This document shows, in pieces, positions 11,860 to 26,550 of a stretch of DNA of 64,000 bases. A program made the position numbers and the translations under genes. Under the pieces are notes generated by a model. That model did no database searches, was not told the origin of the DNA, and saw only the letters and a list, made by a program, of their open reading frames with translations. Each line of letters begins with the position of its first letter. The stretch's first letter is position 1. The DNA is from Petrolisthes cinctipes (lineage: Eukaryota; Arthropoda; Malacostraca; Decapoda; Porcellanidae), in contig JAWQEG010000621.1 of NCBI GenBank assembly GCA_033782935.1, positions 1,194,001 through 1,258,000 on the forward strand, written 5' to 3'.

Positions 11860-14025
11860 AGAAAATGTATATTTCTTGTTCAGGCACAAATGAACTTTAC
11901 ACTTGGCACATGTTATGGTTGCTTTACTCTTGCAACGTAGAAACTTGCATCACTGTCGATCAGAAGGGAGAGGCCAGTGTCCAACACTGTCCATTCGGAT
12001 ATCCTTTGTTGGGGTTGGGGTGACACGTCCCTTTCTCTTCTTGGCTATAAGGTTCTTCTCTATTCCAGAGCTACTTTTACATACTCTTTTTCTTGTAAAA
12101 TCCTTCTTACACTTGATCAGGCCTTCTGCAACTTCTGACCTAAATCCTAACCCATCCATCAGCTTTTTGGAGGGGATTTCAAGACTGTTCCCATCACGCC
12201 TATACTGTAACCAACCATTGACTGTGACCATATCCAACAAATGGAAGAAGAATCTCATGTAATACTTCTTTGACCTGAGCTTTGTGCGATAGTAGGCTAC
12301 AAAGCCGTCTAGTAAGTCTACACCTCCCATGAACTTATTGTACTCCAGTACGACATTAGGACATGACACCTCAATAAACTGTTTATCTTTCTTGTCCCTT
12401 CTTTCCACGATACCAGGTGGATCTCTATCAGCGTATGTTGATATATATGTCACACATTTAGTGTCAGACCATTTTAGAACAACTACTTCTACTCCTTCCA
12501 CTGTTGCACATTTCTCTTCATAGGTCCCACGTCCAAGTGTTTTCAATCTCTTGTCATCAATGAGCCTCCAACCCTTTAGTCTGTTTTGTCTGACTGTACC
12601 TAATGTATGGATCCCCTTTTTGTGTAATTCTATCACAAGTCTTAGTGATGAGAACCAATTGTCAAAAAAGAGAAGGTGAGACATGTTGACCTGAACTATA
12701 CTGGCAAGCCTCAATACAACATTTGAGCTTGCGCCAAGGTCTGGCTTAATAGATGCTGGTTCTATTTTTCCTGTGTGTATCTCAAAGTTGTTTACTAAGC
12801 CATTGGAATCACACAGGACAAAAATCTTGTAGCCCCATTTGTTTGGCTTTATTGGACTATACTGCTTTAGACCTGATCTTCCTTTGAATGGCACAATCTG
12901 CTCATCAATGCACAACATTTGCTGCTGAGGAATGGCCTGAAACTTGTGGAGCAGTTTATCAACAAGTAGTCTGATATTGAAAAGTTTGTCCCTTTTCTCA
13001 TCTGTAGGTGCAGACATGTTTGAGCTATCGTTGAAGTGCATGTATTTCTTGATCTCTTCCCATCTATTTCTTGAAAAGACCTCAGCAATTTGTGGAACCC
13101 AATAAGCTCTCTGCCAATACATACGAGTTCTTGGCAAATGGAAAATGCTTGTATATAGTATAGTGCCAATGAACTGCTGTGAGATTCAGAGAAATTCCTC
13201 GCTGCTGAGTTGAATATCAGTTGGACTGATCAACAATCACTTGCAGAAGATCATCATCAAAGAAGTGTTTGAAATACTCTAGTGGGGTTTTCATGGTTGT
13301 AGCTTCTGGTAATTTCCCCTTCCACTCTGGTACTTCAGTACTGTTTGTCCCAAACTTCACAGTCCTCCAAATAATTTGTCTCTTTTCCATCCCTTTTTGA
13401 TGGCTATGTGTCATCCTTCCTGGAACTGCTTACCTCGTTTTCTGTAAAAAATCAGAGATGAAAGTAAGTATAGCATATATCTGCTAATAAATTCAATTTT
13501 GTTTCAATATATAGATGTAGTTACCCTGTTATCTAGGTTAAACTGTATTTGCTAGGCATTTTAGTTTAGGTAGGTTAGGTTTGACTAATATTGATCATAT
13601 ACAGTACTGCACCATCACTAGATTTCTCATCCTCACTTTCATATGGCAGTTTTTGTGCAACAACATCCCTTGCTAGATAATTTAGTTTAGGTTAGGTTAT
13701 ATTGGGTTAGGTTAGGTTAGGTTAGGTTCGTCTAAGCTAGACTAATAATGATCATATACAGTACAGTAGGTGCAATGTTAGTTTCATTATCATTTATTTC
13801 TTGACAGTGTCACTGTTTCTTGAAATTGCAGAATGTATTTTATAATAAATATATCATAAATTACCTGATTCAGATTCATCTGAGGTGTCAGATCCCTGCC
13901 TTGGCTGGTTCAGTTCTCCACCATCACTACAGTCTTCATCCTCACTTTCATATGGCATTTCTTGTGCAACAACATCCCTTTGACTTGTGTTTTTTGGATA
14001 AAACCTGATAACATCAATTTCCTAT
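11860..14025 (-). pseudogene. piggyBac-like transposase gene, spliced and broken
   Basis: A DDE transposase of the piggyBac type. The main frame (11950-13137) reads CIDEQIVPFKGRSG, FFDNWFSS and KFMGGVDLLD, all piggyBac hallmarks. The N-terminal domain sits at 13217-13414 (TPLEYFKHFFDD). Between the two parts there is a one-base frameshift and a TGA (about 13165-13200). A TGA at 11950-11952 precedes the Cys-rich C-terminal tail (CKFLRCKSK, CAKCKVHLC). An acidic exon (about 13866-14022, MPYESEDEDCSDGG) is separated from the main part by a likely intron: donor GTAATT at about 13865, acceptor TTTTTTACAG near 13441. A further donor (GTAAGT) lies near 14297. No TTAA-flanked terminal repeats were found. 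It could be a dead element or a decayed domesticated gene. Confidence 0.85.
13590..13740. repeat. Duplicated piggyBac exon piece and (TTAGG)n-like stretch
   Basis: 13645-13672 repeats part of the acidic piggyBac exon found at 13940-13970 (CTCACTTTCATATGGCA), inside the intron. The flanking GATCATATACAGTAC also occurs twice (13593, 13749), pointing to an imperfect local duplication. Beside it, 13680-13732 holds GGTTA repeats, the arthropod telomere-type pentamer. Confidence 0.75.
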
Positions 14026-14450
14026 GGAAAGTTTTGCATTATTACAAACTTGTATCTCATGAGTGGTAGCCTATGTGAAATATATGACCCACACAAATTT
14101 TTAGCACCAATTGCCCAATGATCCAAATATGACCCATAGTAAACATCTATTTCATTCACACAATTTTTACTGCCAATGAACATGTATTAACATTCCAAAG
14201 AATCAGCAATTCTTTAATATAAGCAAAATATGTTCTACAGACAAGAATATGTAGTCACAAAGGAAGTATCAGTAAGAGTAATGCAGGTGCAACTTACGTG
14301 ATTTCACCACCAACTCAGCTGCACTGTGTTTATGTTTAGTAGTTCCACAGGAAACCTGTAGATGGCAGTGATGACAGAGAATGGGAAGTCACCCTGTACC
14401 AAAAGTGTCCCACTTGTCAGTAGCTCCAAAAAACAATGTTTATGAGCATT
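14026..14450. other. No clear gene; possible 5' exon of the piggyBac gene
   Basis: AT-rich. On the minus strand a splice donor GTAAGT near 14297 could end a non-coding first exon for the piggyBac-like gene. Nothing else is recognised. Confidence 0.35.
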
Positions 14451-14454
14451 GGTG

Positions 14455-14711
14455 TGTACGGACAAAAGCAAAGACTAGAAGGAACAACAGATCAGATGGC
14501 AAAGTCATTAATAGCCAGACAGATATTAGAGACTCCAGCACAGCTGTCCTTCCTTCCTTCTCTCTCCACACACACCATTCTATACACACACACAAACACG
14601 TGCAGTGACTCGCCTTTCGGGACCTGACAGACAGATTCAGATTCCACATACATACACACCATAAAACCATTAAGGGACCTGAAGACACCTGGCCATACCA
14701 CCCAGGTGGGT

Positions 14712-14747
<36 letters not shown>

Positions 14748-15363
14748 CCCATATATTTTTATACCTACCTGCATCCCCCTCAGACAATTAACTTTCCCTA
14801 TCTTATTGTCATCTCTCCAAACACAGGTGCGGTCAGGTCATACAAAGACATTATTAACCCTTCCTACCTCCCCTTCGAAGGAGAGGTAGGAAAGAGAGTA
14901 AAGGAGAGAGAGAGATGGGAAAGGCCTGGCCCACTTTCCCTTTCACACGAGAAGAGAGAAGTAGGTACAGAATCAAACTGACCATTCACAGGCAACACAG
15001 TCACACTCTAGCCATTCTGTAAACTATGGAGTTTGAAATGTATATAAGCAGAGGAGGTACACTAGGAGTTAGGATACCACACTGACTCCCTAAGGGCTAT
15101 AAACTGTCTCCATAGAGAGAGACATAATACCATATAAGACAAGACAAGGCACATCAATATAACTCTCTGTATAGATATAAGAACATAATAATAAATTAAG
15201 CCATAAGAAACTTGTGAAGTCAATCACCTAAGCAAACTTAAGAAAGCACCCCGTCTTCCACGTTACCTAAAACCACAACAACAACAACAACTACAACTCC
15301 AAGAATTACATACAAGTAAGTTACCAGGTTCTGCCCAGAGTTCAAGCCTTCAGAACTGGTACA
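14455..15363 (+). repeat. Solo LTR related to the provirus at 1010-9710
   Basis: 909 bp, starting TGTACGGACA and ending GAACTGGTACA. It is flanked by the 4-bp direct repeat GGTG (14451-14454 and 15364-15367). Its 3' third aligns by eye with 1300-1632 of the provirus LTR: GTATATAAGCAG, ACTGACTCCC, GGGCTATAA, AAACTTGTGAAGTCA, then the (CAA)n block. It contains a (CA)n run near 14716-14744. Recombination between two LTRs of an older relative would leave this structure. Confidence 0.85.
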
Positions 15364-15367
15364 GGTG

Positions 15368-15671
15368 CCCTTGAGAAAGGTATGTGCCAAATATGTCCCA
15401 TGGGACCATAAGATGGCTGCTGTCACCTCCCGGTTTGTCTACATCTCTAAGAAGCATCAGGACATCATTGATAGAGTCAAGGCTTGCTGAGGGATACCCT
15501 GATGTGTACTCTGCCTCTAGGATACTTCCCCCATTAGCCGGATTGTTGTTGTTTGAAGTCTTCCCTACCCACCTCCAATTCATACTTCCTTTGATTTTCC
15601 TTGATTCAGATTTACTTCTCTCCCTTGATCTTGGGCTATATAACACCATTTCTATTATGCCATAAAATAAT
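15368..15671. other. No gene recognised
   Basis: Single-copy-looking sequence with a 93-residue open frame but no familiar motif. Confidence 0.4.
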
Positions 15672-15679
15672 ACAAAAAA

Positions 15680-15732
<53 letters not shown>

Positions 15733-15735
15733 AAG

Positions 15736-15786
<51 letters not shown>

Positions 15787-15789
15787 AAG

Positions 15790-15828
<39 letters not shown>

Positions 15829-15830
15829 AA

Positions 15831-15894
<64 letters not shown>

Positions 15895-15954
15895 AAGTAT
15901 ATATATATATATATATATATACATATATTGAAGTATATATATATATATATTGAA

Positions 15955-16018
<64 letters not shown>

Positions 16019-16122
16019 AAGTATATATATATATATATTGAAGTATATATATATATATATTGAAGTATATATATATATATATATATTGAAGTATATATAT
16101 ATATATATATATATATATTGAA

Positions 16123-16208
<86 letters not shown>

Positions 16209-16234
16209 AAGTATATATACATATATATATATAT
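15672..16234. repeat. poly-A then long (TA)n array with TTGAAG interruptions
   Basis: A run of A (about 15674-15697) passes into a (TA)n array broken about ten times by TTGAAGTATAT, at irregular spacing. All long reading frames here are simple-repeat artefacts. Confidence 0.95.
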
Positions 16235-16285
16235 GGTTAGGTTGGTGGAGGATAAACACGGTGGCAGGAGGAAGACTTTATTTTT

Positions 16286-16314
16286 ACGTTTCGACCTCAC
16301 AGGGTCTTCTTCAG
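16286..16314 (-). ncRNA. Hammerhead-ribozyme-like motif in Penelope 3' repeat
   Basis: On the minus strand: CTGAAGA, one base, a 4-bp stem (GACC/GGTC, loop CTGTGA), then GAAAC. This matches the hammerhead core CUGANGA, stem II, GAAA, a motif known in Penelope-like pseudo-LTRs. I could not see a convincing stem III with its cleavage triplet, so it may be degenerate or only a relic. Confidence 0.45.
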
Positions 16315-16362
16315 AGAATGACACAGACAGACAGAGTAGGTCAATATATACACTGCCCATGA

Positions 16363-18723
16363 TCACCTGGCTGGGTGTCTGGGGAACCTAGCACCTGATT
16401 GGCTGTTAGCTGGGGGTGGCTCTGCCTCCTTAGCTTCAGCTATCACCAACACTCCAGCAGCTTTCGCTAAATTTACAAATCCATCCCTGTTATTAGTGGA
16501 TGGGTTATTGTGGATATAAGCCGCTTCTATTGTTTTCCTAAGCTTTTTACTCCAGCCCTTGTGCAGAATTTGTGTATCTTTCCAGTTGGGTAAATGTCCA
16601 TATTTATCTACATGTGTTACTAGCGCATTTGATGTTCTGTGTGCTTTTAGGTCATTTTTGTGTTCATTAATTCTTTTCTCCACCCCTCTCCCTGACTCCC
16701 CAAAGTATGCTGAATGACAGCCATTGCAGGGAATGCGATACACAACGCTTAAGTTGTTAACTTCTTTGTTAATGGTACTCGGTTTTAGGATTTCTCCTAT
16801 TTTCTTTCCCGATACTCTAGCTATTTTAATTCCTGCACTGTATGAATGTTTATCTACACGTTCGGTTCCTCGTGAATTTGGTACTGTTACGTATCCGTCG
16901 ATTGTGTCCTTCGTCTCATTGCGTGGCCTTTTATATATTTCAATTGCTGTTTTCTGGAGTTTACAAATCTTGCCTAAAGGGTATTTGAGTTTCTGGAAGG
17001 CATCCTTGATGTACGATACTTCTTCTTCCAGATATTCTGCACTACAAATTCCTAATGCTCTGAGAAAGAAACCTATCAAGACCCCGGACTTGGTTTTGTC
17101 ACTGTGTGCTGAGAAATAGTGAATGAAATCATCTCTATTGGTGGGTTTTCTGTAAACAGTGAATTTAACTTCATCACTACACCTTACAACCATCGTGTCA
17201 AGAAATGGTAATTTACAATTATCCTCTAATTCTACTGTGAACTGAATGCTATTATTTACATTATTTAGTCTTCTTAATTTGGTGTTTACATTGGTGGACT
17301 CGGGCATAATTACTAAAATGTCGTCGACGTATCTGTACCACTGGCTTCCTCTTCCAATAATTTTTATATACTCGTCTTTTTCCATTGTCTCCATATACAG
17401 GTTAGCCATCACTGCACTTAGGGGGCTGCCCATGGCTAGTCCTCTGTGTTGTTGGTAAACATTATTGTTAAAAGTAAACACACCGAATTTAACACATAAT
17501 GAAACAAATTTTAAAAAATCGTTCTTTCCTACTGGCAACTCACTGATATCTATATCACTGATGGCTTTCTTCATGGCTCCGATTGCACCGTCAACTGGGA
17601 CGTTTGTAAAAAGTGCTTTCACGTCGAAACTCGCCATCTTTTTAGAGTTGATATTAACACTTTTGAGACGATCGATGAGGTCCGTGGAGTTTTTCAAGTG
17701 GGCTCCGCTGATGGATCCTAGAGTTTTCGAAAGGGGTCTGGCTAGGCATTTAGCTAACCTGTGAGGAGCACTTCCTATATCGCTTGTGATGGGTCTCATC
17801 GGGATTCCTGGTTTGTGGATTTTGAGTAGTCCGTACATCCTTGGTGGTGTGGGTGCCTCTTCCAGTTGTCCGATTAGTTTTTTCCCCCTTTCCGATTTCT
17901 TTAGGATTTTTCTCGCTTCTTTATTGAATTTATCAGCTTCCTGTTTGGCGTACGCGTTGTTTTTCTTTTCGTAGGTCGACGGGTCATTTAACATAGTAAC
18001 CATTTTCTCATCATAATCACTTTTGTTCAACACTATAACGCCGCCTCCTTTATCAGCTCGGCAAATCAGTATGTGTTCATCCTTACCCAGTTTCTGTAGG
18101 GCCGTTTTAAATCTTTTGGGAGGAGTACATTTTTCCGAGTTGGCAAACGCATGGTAGCACATGATCACTCCTTGTTTGAAACCTTTGTCCACGTCGTTCT
18201 CATTCCACTTGTCGTTGTAGTTCAAACTCTCGATGTAATTTCGCTTGCTGATACCTGTGTCGAACTTAAGGCCCAACGACAAGGCCTGTTTTTCTGTCTC
18301 AGATAGTACTCTGTTGGAAATGTTCCTAATTAAGTCTTCGCGTCCAACGTTGTTCCACTCGCTGTTCTTGCAAAGGCAGGATAACTCGTGTTTCAATCTT
18401 CCGCTTTGTTCCAACTTCTCGTTGCTAAGTCTTGTTTCCAACATTTGCGTTAACGTTATATCTGTCATTGTGTTGGTGAGTTCGTCCACTTTGTCCTGAA
18501 GATCTGTACAACTTTCATCTAGATAAATTCTTGCGCTGTTGCTGAAGGGGGAAGAGTTGCTTTTTAGCTGTTTAGGTGCTGTCCTGGGGAGGACTTGTTC
18601 CTCCAGACAATCCAGCAAAAATCTCCTGCGCAGTGTACAGCTGTCCAACTGGCGTCTTCTGTTGTACTCCCTCCATATCGCCGCCGATCTTCCACCACCA
18701 TTCGACATATTGATGAGTACCAA
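16363..18723 (-). CDS. Penelope-like reverse transcriptase with GIY-YIG endonuclease
   Basis: An uninterrupted frame of 786 codons, or 781 if it starts at the second ATG (18708, [10 protein letters not shown]), which I favour because the first lies only a few bases from the unit boundary. A Penelope-type N-terminal region comes first ([25 protein letters not shown]). The RT core follows: [12 protein letters not shown] (motif A), [14 protein letters not shown] and RYVDDILVI (motif C). The C-terminal GIY-YIG nuclease reads [20 protein letters not shown], then KRINEHK. Both catalytic Asp of the RT and the GIY-YIG core residues are present, so the protein looks competent. In the family it copies RNA and nicks DNA to insert the copy. 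The gene is intact in an otherwise decayed window, implying recent arrival. Confidence 0.93.
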   Translation of the reverse strand: MVLINMSNGGGRSAAIWREYNRRRQLDSCTLRRRFLLDCLEEQVLPRTAPKQLKSNSSPFSNSARIYLDESCTDLQDKVDELTNTMTDITLTQMLETRLSNEKLEQSGRLKHELSCLCKNSEWNNVGREDLIRNISNRVLSETEKQALSLGLKFDTGISKRNYIESLNYNDKWNENDVDKGFKQGVIMCYHAFANSEKCTPPKRFKTALQKLGKDEHILICRADKGGGVIVLNKSDYDEKMVTMLNDPSTYEKKNNAYAKQEADKFNKEARKILKKSERGKKLIGQLEEAPTPPRMYGLLKIHKPGIPMRPITSDIGSAPHRLAKCLARPLSKTLGSISGAHLKNSTDLIDRLKSVNINSKKMASFDVKALFTNVPVDGAIGAMKKAISDIDISELPVGKNDFLKFVSLCVKFGVFTFNNNVYQQHRGLAMGSPLSAVMANLYMETMEKDEYIKIIGRGSQWYRYVDDILVIMPESTNVNTKLRRLNNVNNSIQFTVELEDNCKLPFLDTMVVRCSDEVKFTVYRKPTNRDDFIHYFSAHSDKTKSGVLIGFFLRALGICSAEYLEEEVSYIKDAFQKLKYPLGKICKLQKTAIEIYKRPRNETKDTIDGYVTVPNSRGTERVDKHSYSAGIKIARVSGKKIGEILKPSTINKEVNNLSVVYRIPCNGCHSAYFGESGRGVEKRINEHKNDLKAHRTSNALVTHVDKYGHLPNWKDTQILHKGWSKKLRKTIEAAYIHNNPSTNNRDGFVNLAKAAGVLVIAEAKEAEPPPANSQSGARFPRHPAR

Positions 18724-18730
18724 GACAAAT

Positions 18731-22406
<3,676 letters not shown>

Positions 22407-22709
22407 GATTGATTGATTTATTTATTGATGCCATTAGGCATCTGGCGGCGCAACAACAATGGTCATATACCGCCCAACATAAAAAGGTCATCTACATCAA
22501 TAATAAAATATGTACAAAGATTAAATAATTTTCACTACCTCGAAAGGGAGAAGCAGCATGCATAAAACCCACGTCTTCTAAAAAAATCATATATTAATGA
22601 AATAACCTACTTAAGTTAGATATATAAAAGAATTGAAATATTAACGAAAGAAACATTAAACTTTAACTACCTAAAGATTAATAGCCATAAATACAATAAA
22701 ATTCACAAT

Positions 22710-25700
22710 TTGTGGAGAAGGCCAGCTTCCTCCACATAGGAGAGGGTGTTCCCTCCCACACTACAAGCCTCCTCCCCGAGCACCTGGGAGAGACTTTAAG
22801 AACCGTCACCCTTCCAGTACTTGGAGAGGTGCCTACGACGAAGGTCCCCAAGGCTGGGACACTCGACAATAAGATGCCGTACTGTCAAAGGGACCAGATA
22901 ATCATCACAGTAGAGAGGGTGAGCCCTCTCCATTAAAAAGCCATGAGTCAATAATGTGTGGCCAATGCAGAGACGGACAAGAGCCGTCTTCCACCGGCGG
23001 GACAGGCCACTGTAGCTCCACAAACCAAGGCGCTGGCAGATGTCGCAGAGCTTGTTAGCCCCGACGGCGTCCCATCTGTCCTGCCAGCAGGAACGAACGG
23101 TAGCATCTATGTAGGGTCGAAGGTCCACTGCAGGAACAGGATGACGCCTGGCAGGAGGCCGGGAATTGGAGACCAACGCCTTAGCCAGGGCGTCAGCCCG
23201 CTCATTCCCATCAACACCCACATGGGCTGGGACCCAACAAAAAGTGACTTTGCGGCCACGACGACCCAGGAGGACAAGCCACTCAAGAATGGCCAACACC
23301 AGGGGATGGGAAGAGTTAAAATTGCACAAGGCCTGCAAGGCACTACAGGAATCGCTAAAAATAGTAAACGAAGGCTGAGGGAGAGTAAGAATCACTTGGA
23401 GGGCATATAAAATGGCCGAGAGCTCAGCAGTAAAAATGGACATGACAGAAGGGAGCCTGCCGCCACGGCAAAAGTCAGGAAAGACAACTCCAAAGCCAAC
23501 TCCTGCATCAGAGTTTGACCCATCAGTGTATATAGGGAGGGACTCCCTGTGAGTGAAGGCATGTTCTAAAAAGAGGGAACGAGCCACTGGAGGAGGAAGA
23601 GATTCCTTCTTGTCTGTAAAGCAGGTGCAGGGGAAAACTTCTGGAAGAAGCCATGGAGCCACCCTGGGGACCCTCACAGGACAAATCTGGAAGTCATCTC
23701 CTCCATAGCATCTATGTAGGGTCGAAGGTCCACTGCAGGAACAGGATGACGCCTGGCAGGAGGCCGGGAATTGGAGACCAACGCCTTAGCCAGGGCGTCA
23801 GCCCGCTCATTCCCATCAACACCCACATGGGCTGGGACCCAACAAAAAGTGACTTTGCGGCCCGCTCAGAAGCCAAAGGGCCATGTTGCACGAGAATGTA
23901 AAAGGTAGTACTGAGACATGATATCAGATGACACCGCCAAGCAAGGTAGGGAGTCAGGAAGTCGATGTAATCGATGCCAACAACGAACCATCAAGGACTG
24001 GCGACGGAGATCAAGAAGTGGCTCATTAGCGTCCACCAGGAGACTGGGGATTGGGGACGACCTGAAGGCTCCGGTCGCCAGACGTACTCCAGCATGATGA
24101 ACAGGGTCTAAAACTCTGAGACGGGCATCAGTGACAGAAGAGTACACCTCACACCCATTGTCGTGTTTTGACCTAATAAGAACATGGTATAGGCGGAGAA
24201 GGGTGGCCCGATCAGCCCCCCAGGATGTATGGCTCAGGACCCTCAACAGGTTAAGAGCCTTGAGGCAAGAGACCTTAAGTGTACGTAAGTGGGTAACCCA
24301 AGTCAAACGTTTGTCAAAAAGGAGACCCAAAAAGCGAGTCTCCTCGACACATCGTATCCGATGACCATACATGAATAAGTCCGGATGCGGCAGAAGTGCA
24401 TAGCAACTGTCTTGGAAGGAGAAAATCGAAACCCATGAGAACCAGTCCAACGTGACACCCTGTCAAGGACAAGCTGCATGCGCCGCTCCGCCACTGACAT
24501 ACGGGAAGCAGCAAACCAGACTGCTAGGTCGTCAACGTACATCGAGTTAGCTATACCGTCTGGAAGGGATGAGGCAATGGCATTAATTGCTACTGCAAAC
24601 AATGTGACACTGAGGATGCTTCCATGGGGGATGCCCTCCTCCTGTGCAACAGATGCTGAGTGGGTTGTACCAACCCTCACAGAAAAACTGCGACCACTGA
24701 GAAACTCCTTAAGAAAGCGTGGAAGGCGACCCCGCAGGCCATATAAATGGAGTTGCTGCAGGATGCCATATTGCCATGTAGTGTCATAGGCTTTCTCTAA
24801 ATCAAAGAATACACAGACAAGGTGTTGATATCGTGCAAAGGCCTCACATGCAGCAGCTTCCAACCTGACCAGAGCATCTGTAGTGGAACGGTGTTTACGA
24901 AAGCCAGACTGGGACGGAGACAGAAAATCACATCGTTCTAAGAAGTATACCAGTCTGACATTCACCATCTTTTCAAATAGTTTACAGAGACAGGAGGTCA
25001 AGGCAATTGGTCGATAATTGAGGGCAACACCAGAGTCCTTGCCCGGCTTGAGAAAAGGAAGGATGGTAGCAACCCTCCACCCAGAAGGGAAGACACTCTC
25101 CAGCCAGATTCTGTTATATAAAGCTAAAAGAAATGAGATCGCTTCCTCACCCAAGTGTCGTAACATTGCATATGGGATGTTGTCTGGCCCAGGAGAAGTG
25201 TCGCCGCAGAGAGAGAGAGCAGAATGCAGGTGTCTCAGGGTGAATATATGGTTATAACTTTCATTCTCGTTCCCTGTGATATCCAGGACTGTACGCTCCT
25301 TGGCTCTTAACTCATGCCTGACAGTCAGAGGTCGAGAGTCACGGCTGGAGACCTTTGCAAAAGCCTCCGCCATGGTATTGGCCACTGTCAAACCATCCGT
25401 GATCTTAATTCCATTGACCTTAAGTACAGGTGTAGAACTAGGAGAAAACTTCCCCGCCAACTTACGGACTCTTCTGAACACTTGGGTGAGTGGAGTTTTA
25501 GTATTTATTGAAGACACATAGGCCTTCCAAGATGCACGTCGGGCCTCTTTTAAGATTCGTCTAGCCTGAGCCCTTGCCCATTGGAAGTCCTCTAAAAGAG
25601 TTGGGTCCCCACGATTGCGACGAAGGCGAGAGAAAGCAGCGCGCTTCTCCCTCACAGCAGTGGTGCAAACTGGTGACCACCAAGGGACAGGACGTTTGGG

Positions 25701-26550
25701 AAAGTAGCCAGAAGTTCTAGGGATAGAGTTGAGAGCAGCAGAGTGGAGCATATCAGTGAAATATGTTACAGCCTCGTCAGAGCTACCGAAATCGGCTACA
25801 GAAGTGACCGAAGAAGTTAGCTCTCTAAAAAACTGCCAGTCAGCCTTCTCTAATTTCCACCTAGGAAGACGAGACTGTGGTTCGTACCTGTTACCTTCTA
25901 AAAGTATAGGGAAATGGTCACTGCCATAAAAGTCAGGCAACACTCTCCAAGTAAAATCCAACAGAGCACTGGGTGAGCAAAGGGAAATGTCAATGGCGGT
26001 AAAAGGTCCAGTAGGGCTATTAAAATGTGTCACATCTTCCGTATTTAAAACCCCTAATCCCTCATCCTCAATAAAAGAAGCCAATAAAACACCCCTGGGG
26101 TTGACCGAACTGTCACCCCACAGAGGATGATGACCATTAAAATCACCCAATAAAATAAAGGGAGATGGAAGGTCCCGTACAAGATGGTTGAGATCACCCC
26201 TCTCAACTGTAACACTGGGAGGAAGGTATAGACTGCACACAGTGTACGGGCGGTCCATAAAAACCTTAACTGCAACAGCCTGGAGCGGAGTGTCAAGCTC
26301 CAGGCTCGTGCATGGAATATCTCGGCGAACTAGGATGGCAGAGCCACCATGGTGACCGTGCCCTTCAAATGAATTGGAATAAAATGCTGAGTATGCTGGA
26401 GGACTCGCAGGAATGTAGTCCCCAAGCATTGTCTCTTGGAGAGAAACACATGCAGGAGAGAAGCTAGAGAGAAGAACGCGCAGTTCCTCCCAAGAAGCAC
26501 GCAAGCCACGGCAATTCCACTGAAGGACCTTGAACGGTGTTACTTTAGTA
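22710..26550 (-). pseudogene. N1 ORF2: endonuclease, RT, RNase H
   Basis: AP-type endonuclease: LQWNCRGLRAS at the start, VSLQETML, GDFNGHHPLWG (near 26150) and GSDHFPIL. RT: FDLEKAYDTTW, MYVDDLAVW (near 24540) and FSPSKTVAMHF. RNase H (22796-23677): IYTDGSNSDAG, TAELSAIL, FSDSCSALQA, NERADALAKA. A C-terminal Cys/His region follows. The RT frame shifts near 24366-24391, exactly where copy 1 does. RT and RNase H are then separated by a misplaced 157-bp block (23706-23862), and a second frameshift lies near 22796. The start is inferred upstream of LQWNCRG because no ATG sits at the domain edge. Inactive as it stands. Confidence 0.88.
23706..23862 (-). repeat. Ectopic 157-bp duplication inside N1 copy 2
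   Basis: Identical by eye to 23101-23257 (RNase H coding) and in the same orientation, but inserted about 600 bp away. It replaces about 13 bases of the RT to RNase H linker; 10-12 bases just beside it are also deleted relative to copy 1. Confidence 0.92.

Noticed and set aside
15601..16366. Long open frames of alternating Tyr and Ile (up to 338 codons)
   Set aside because: They are translations of the (TA)n array, open in several frames on both strands, with no biological signal.
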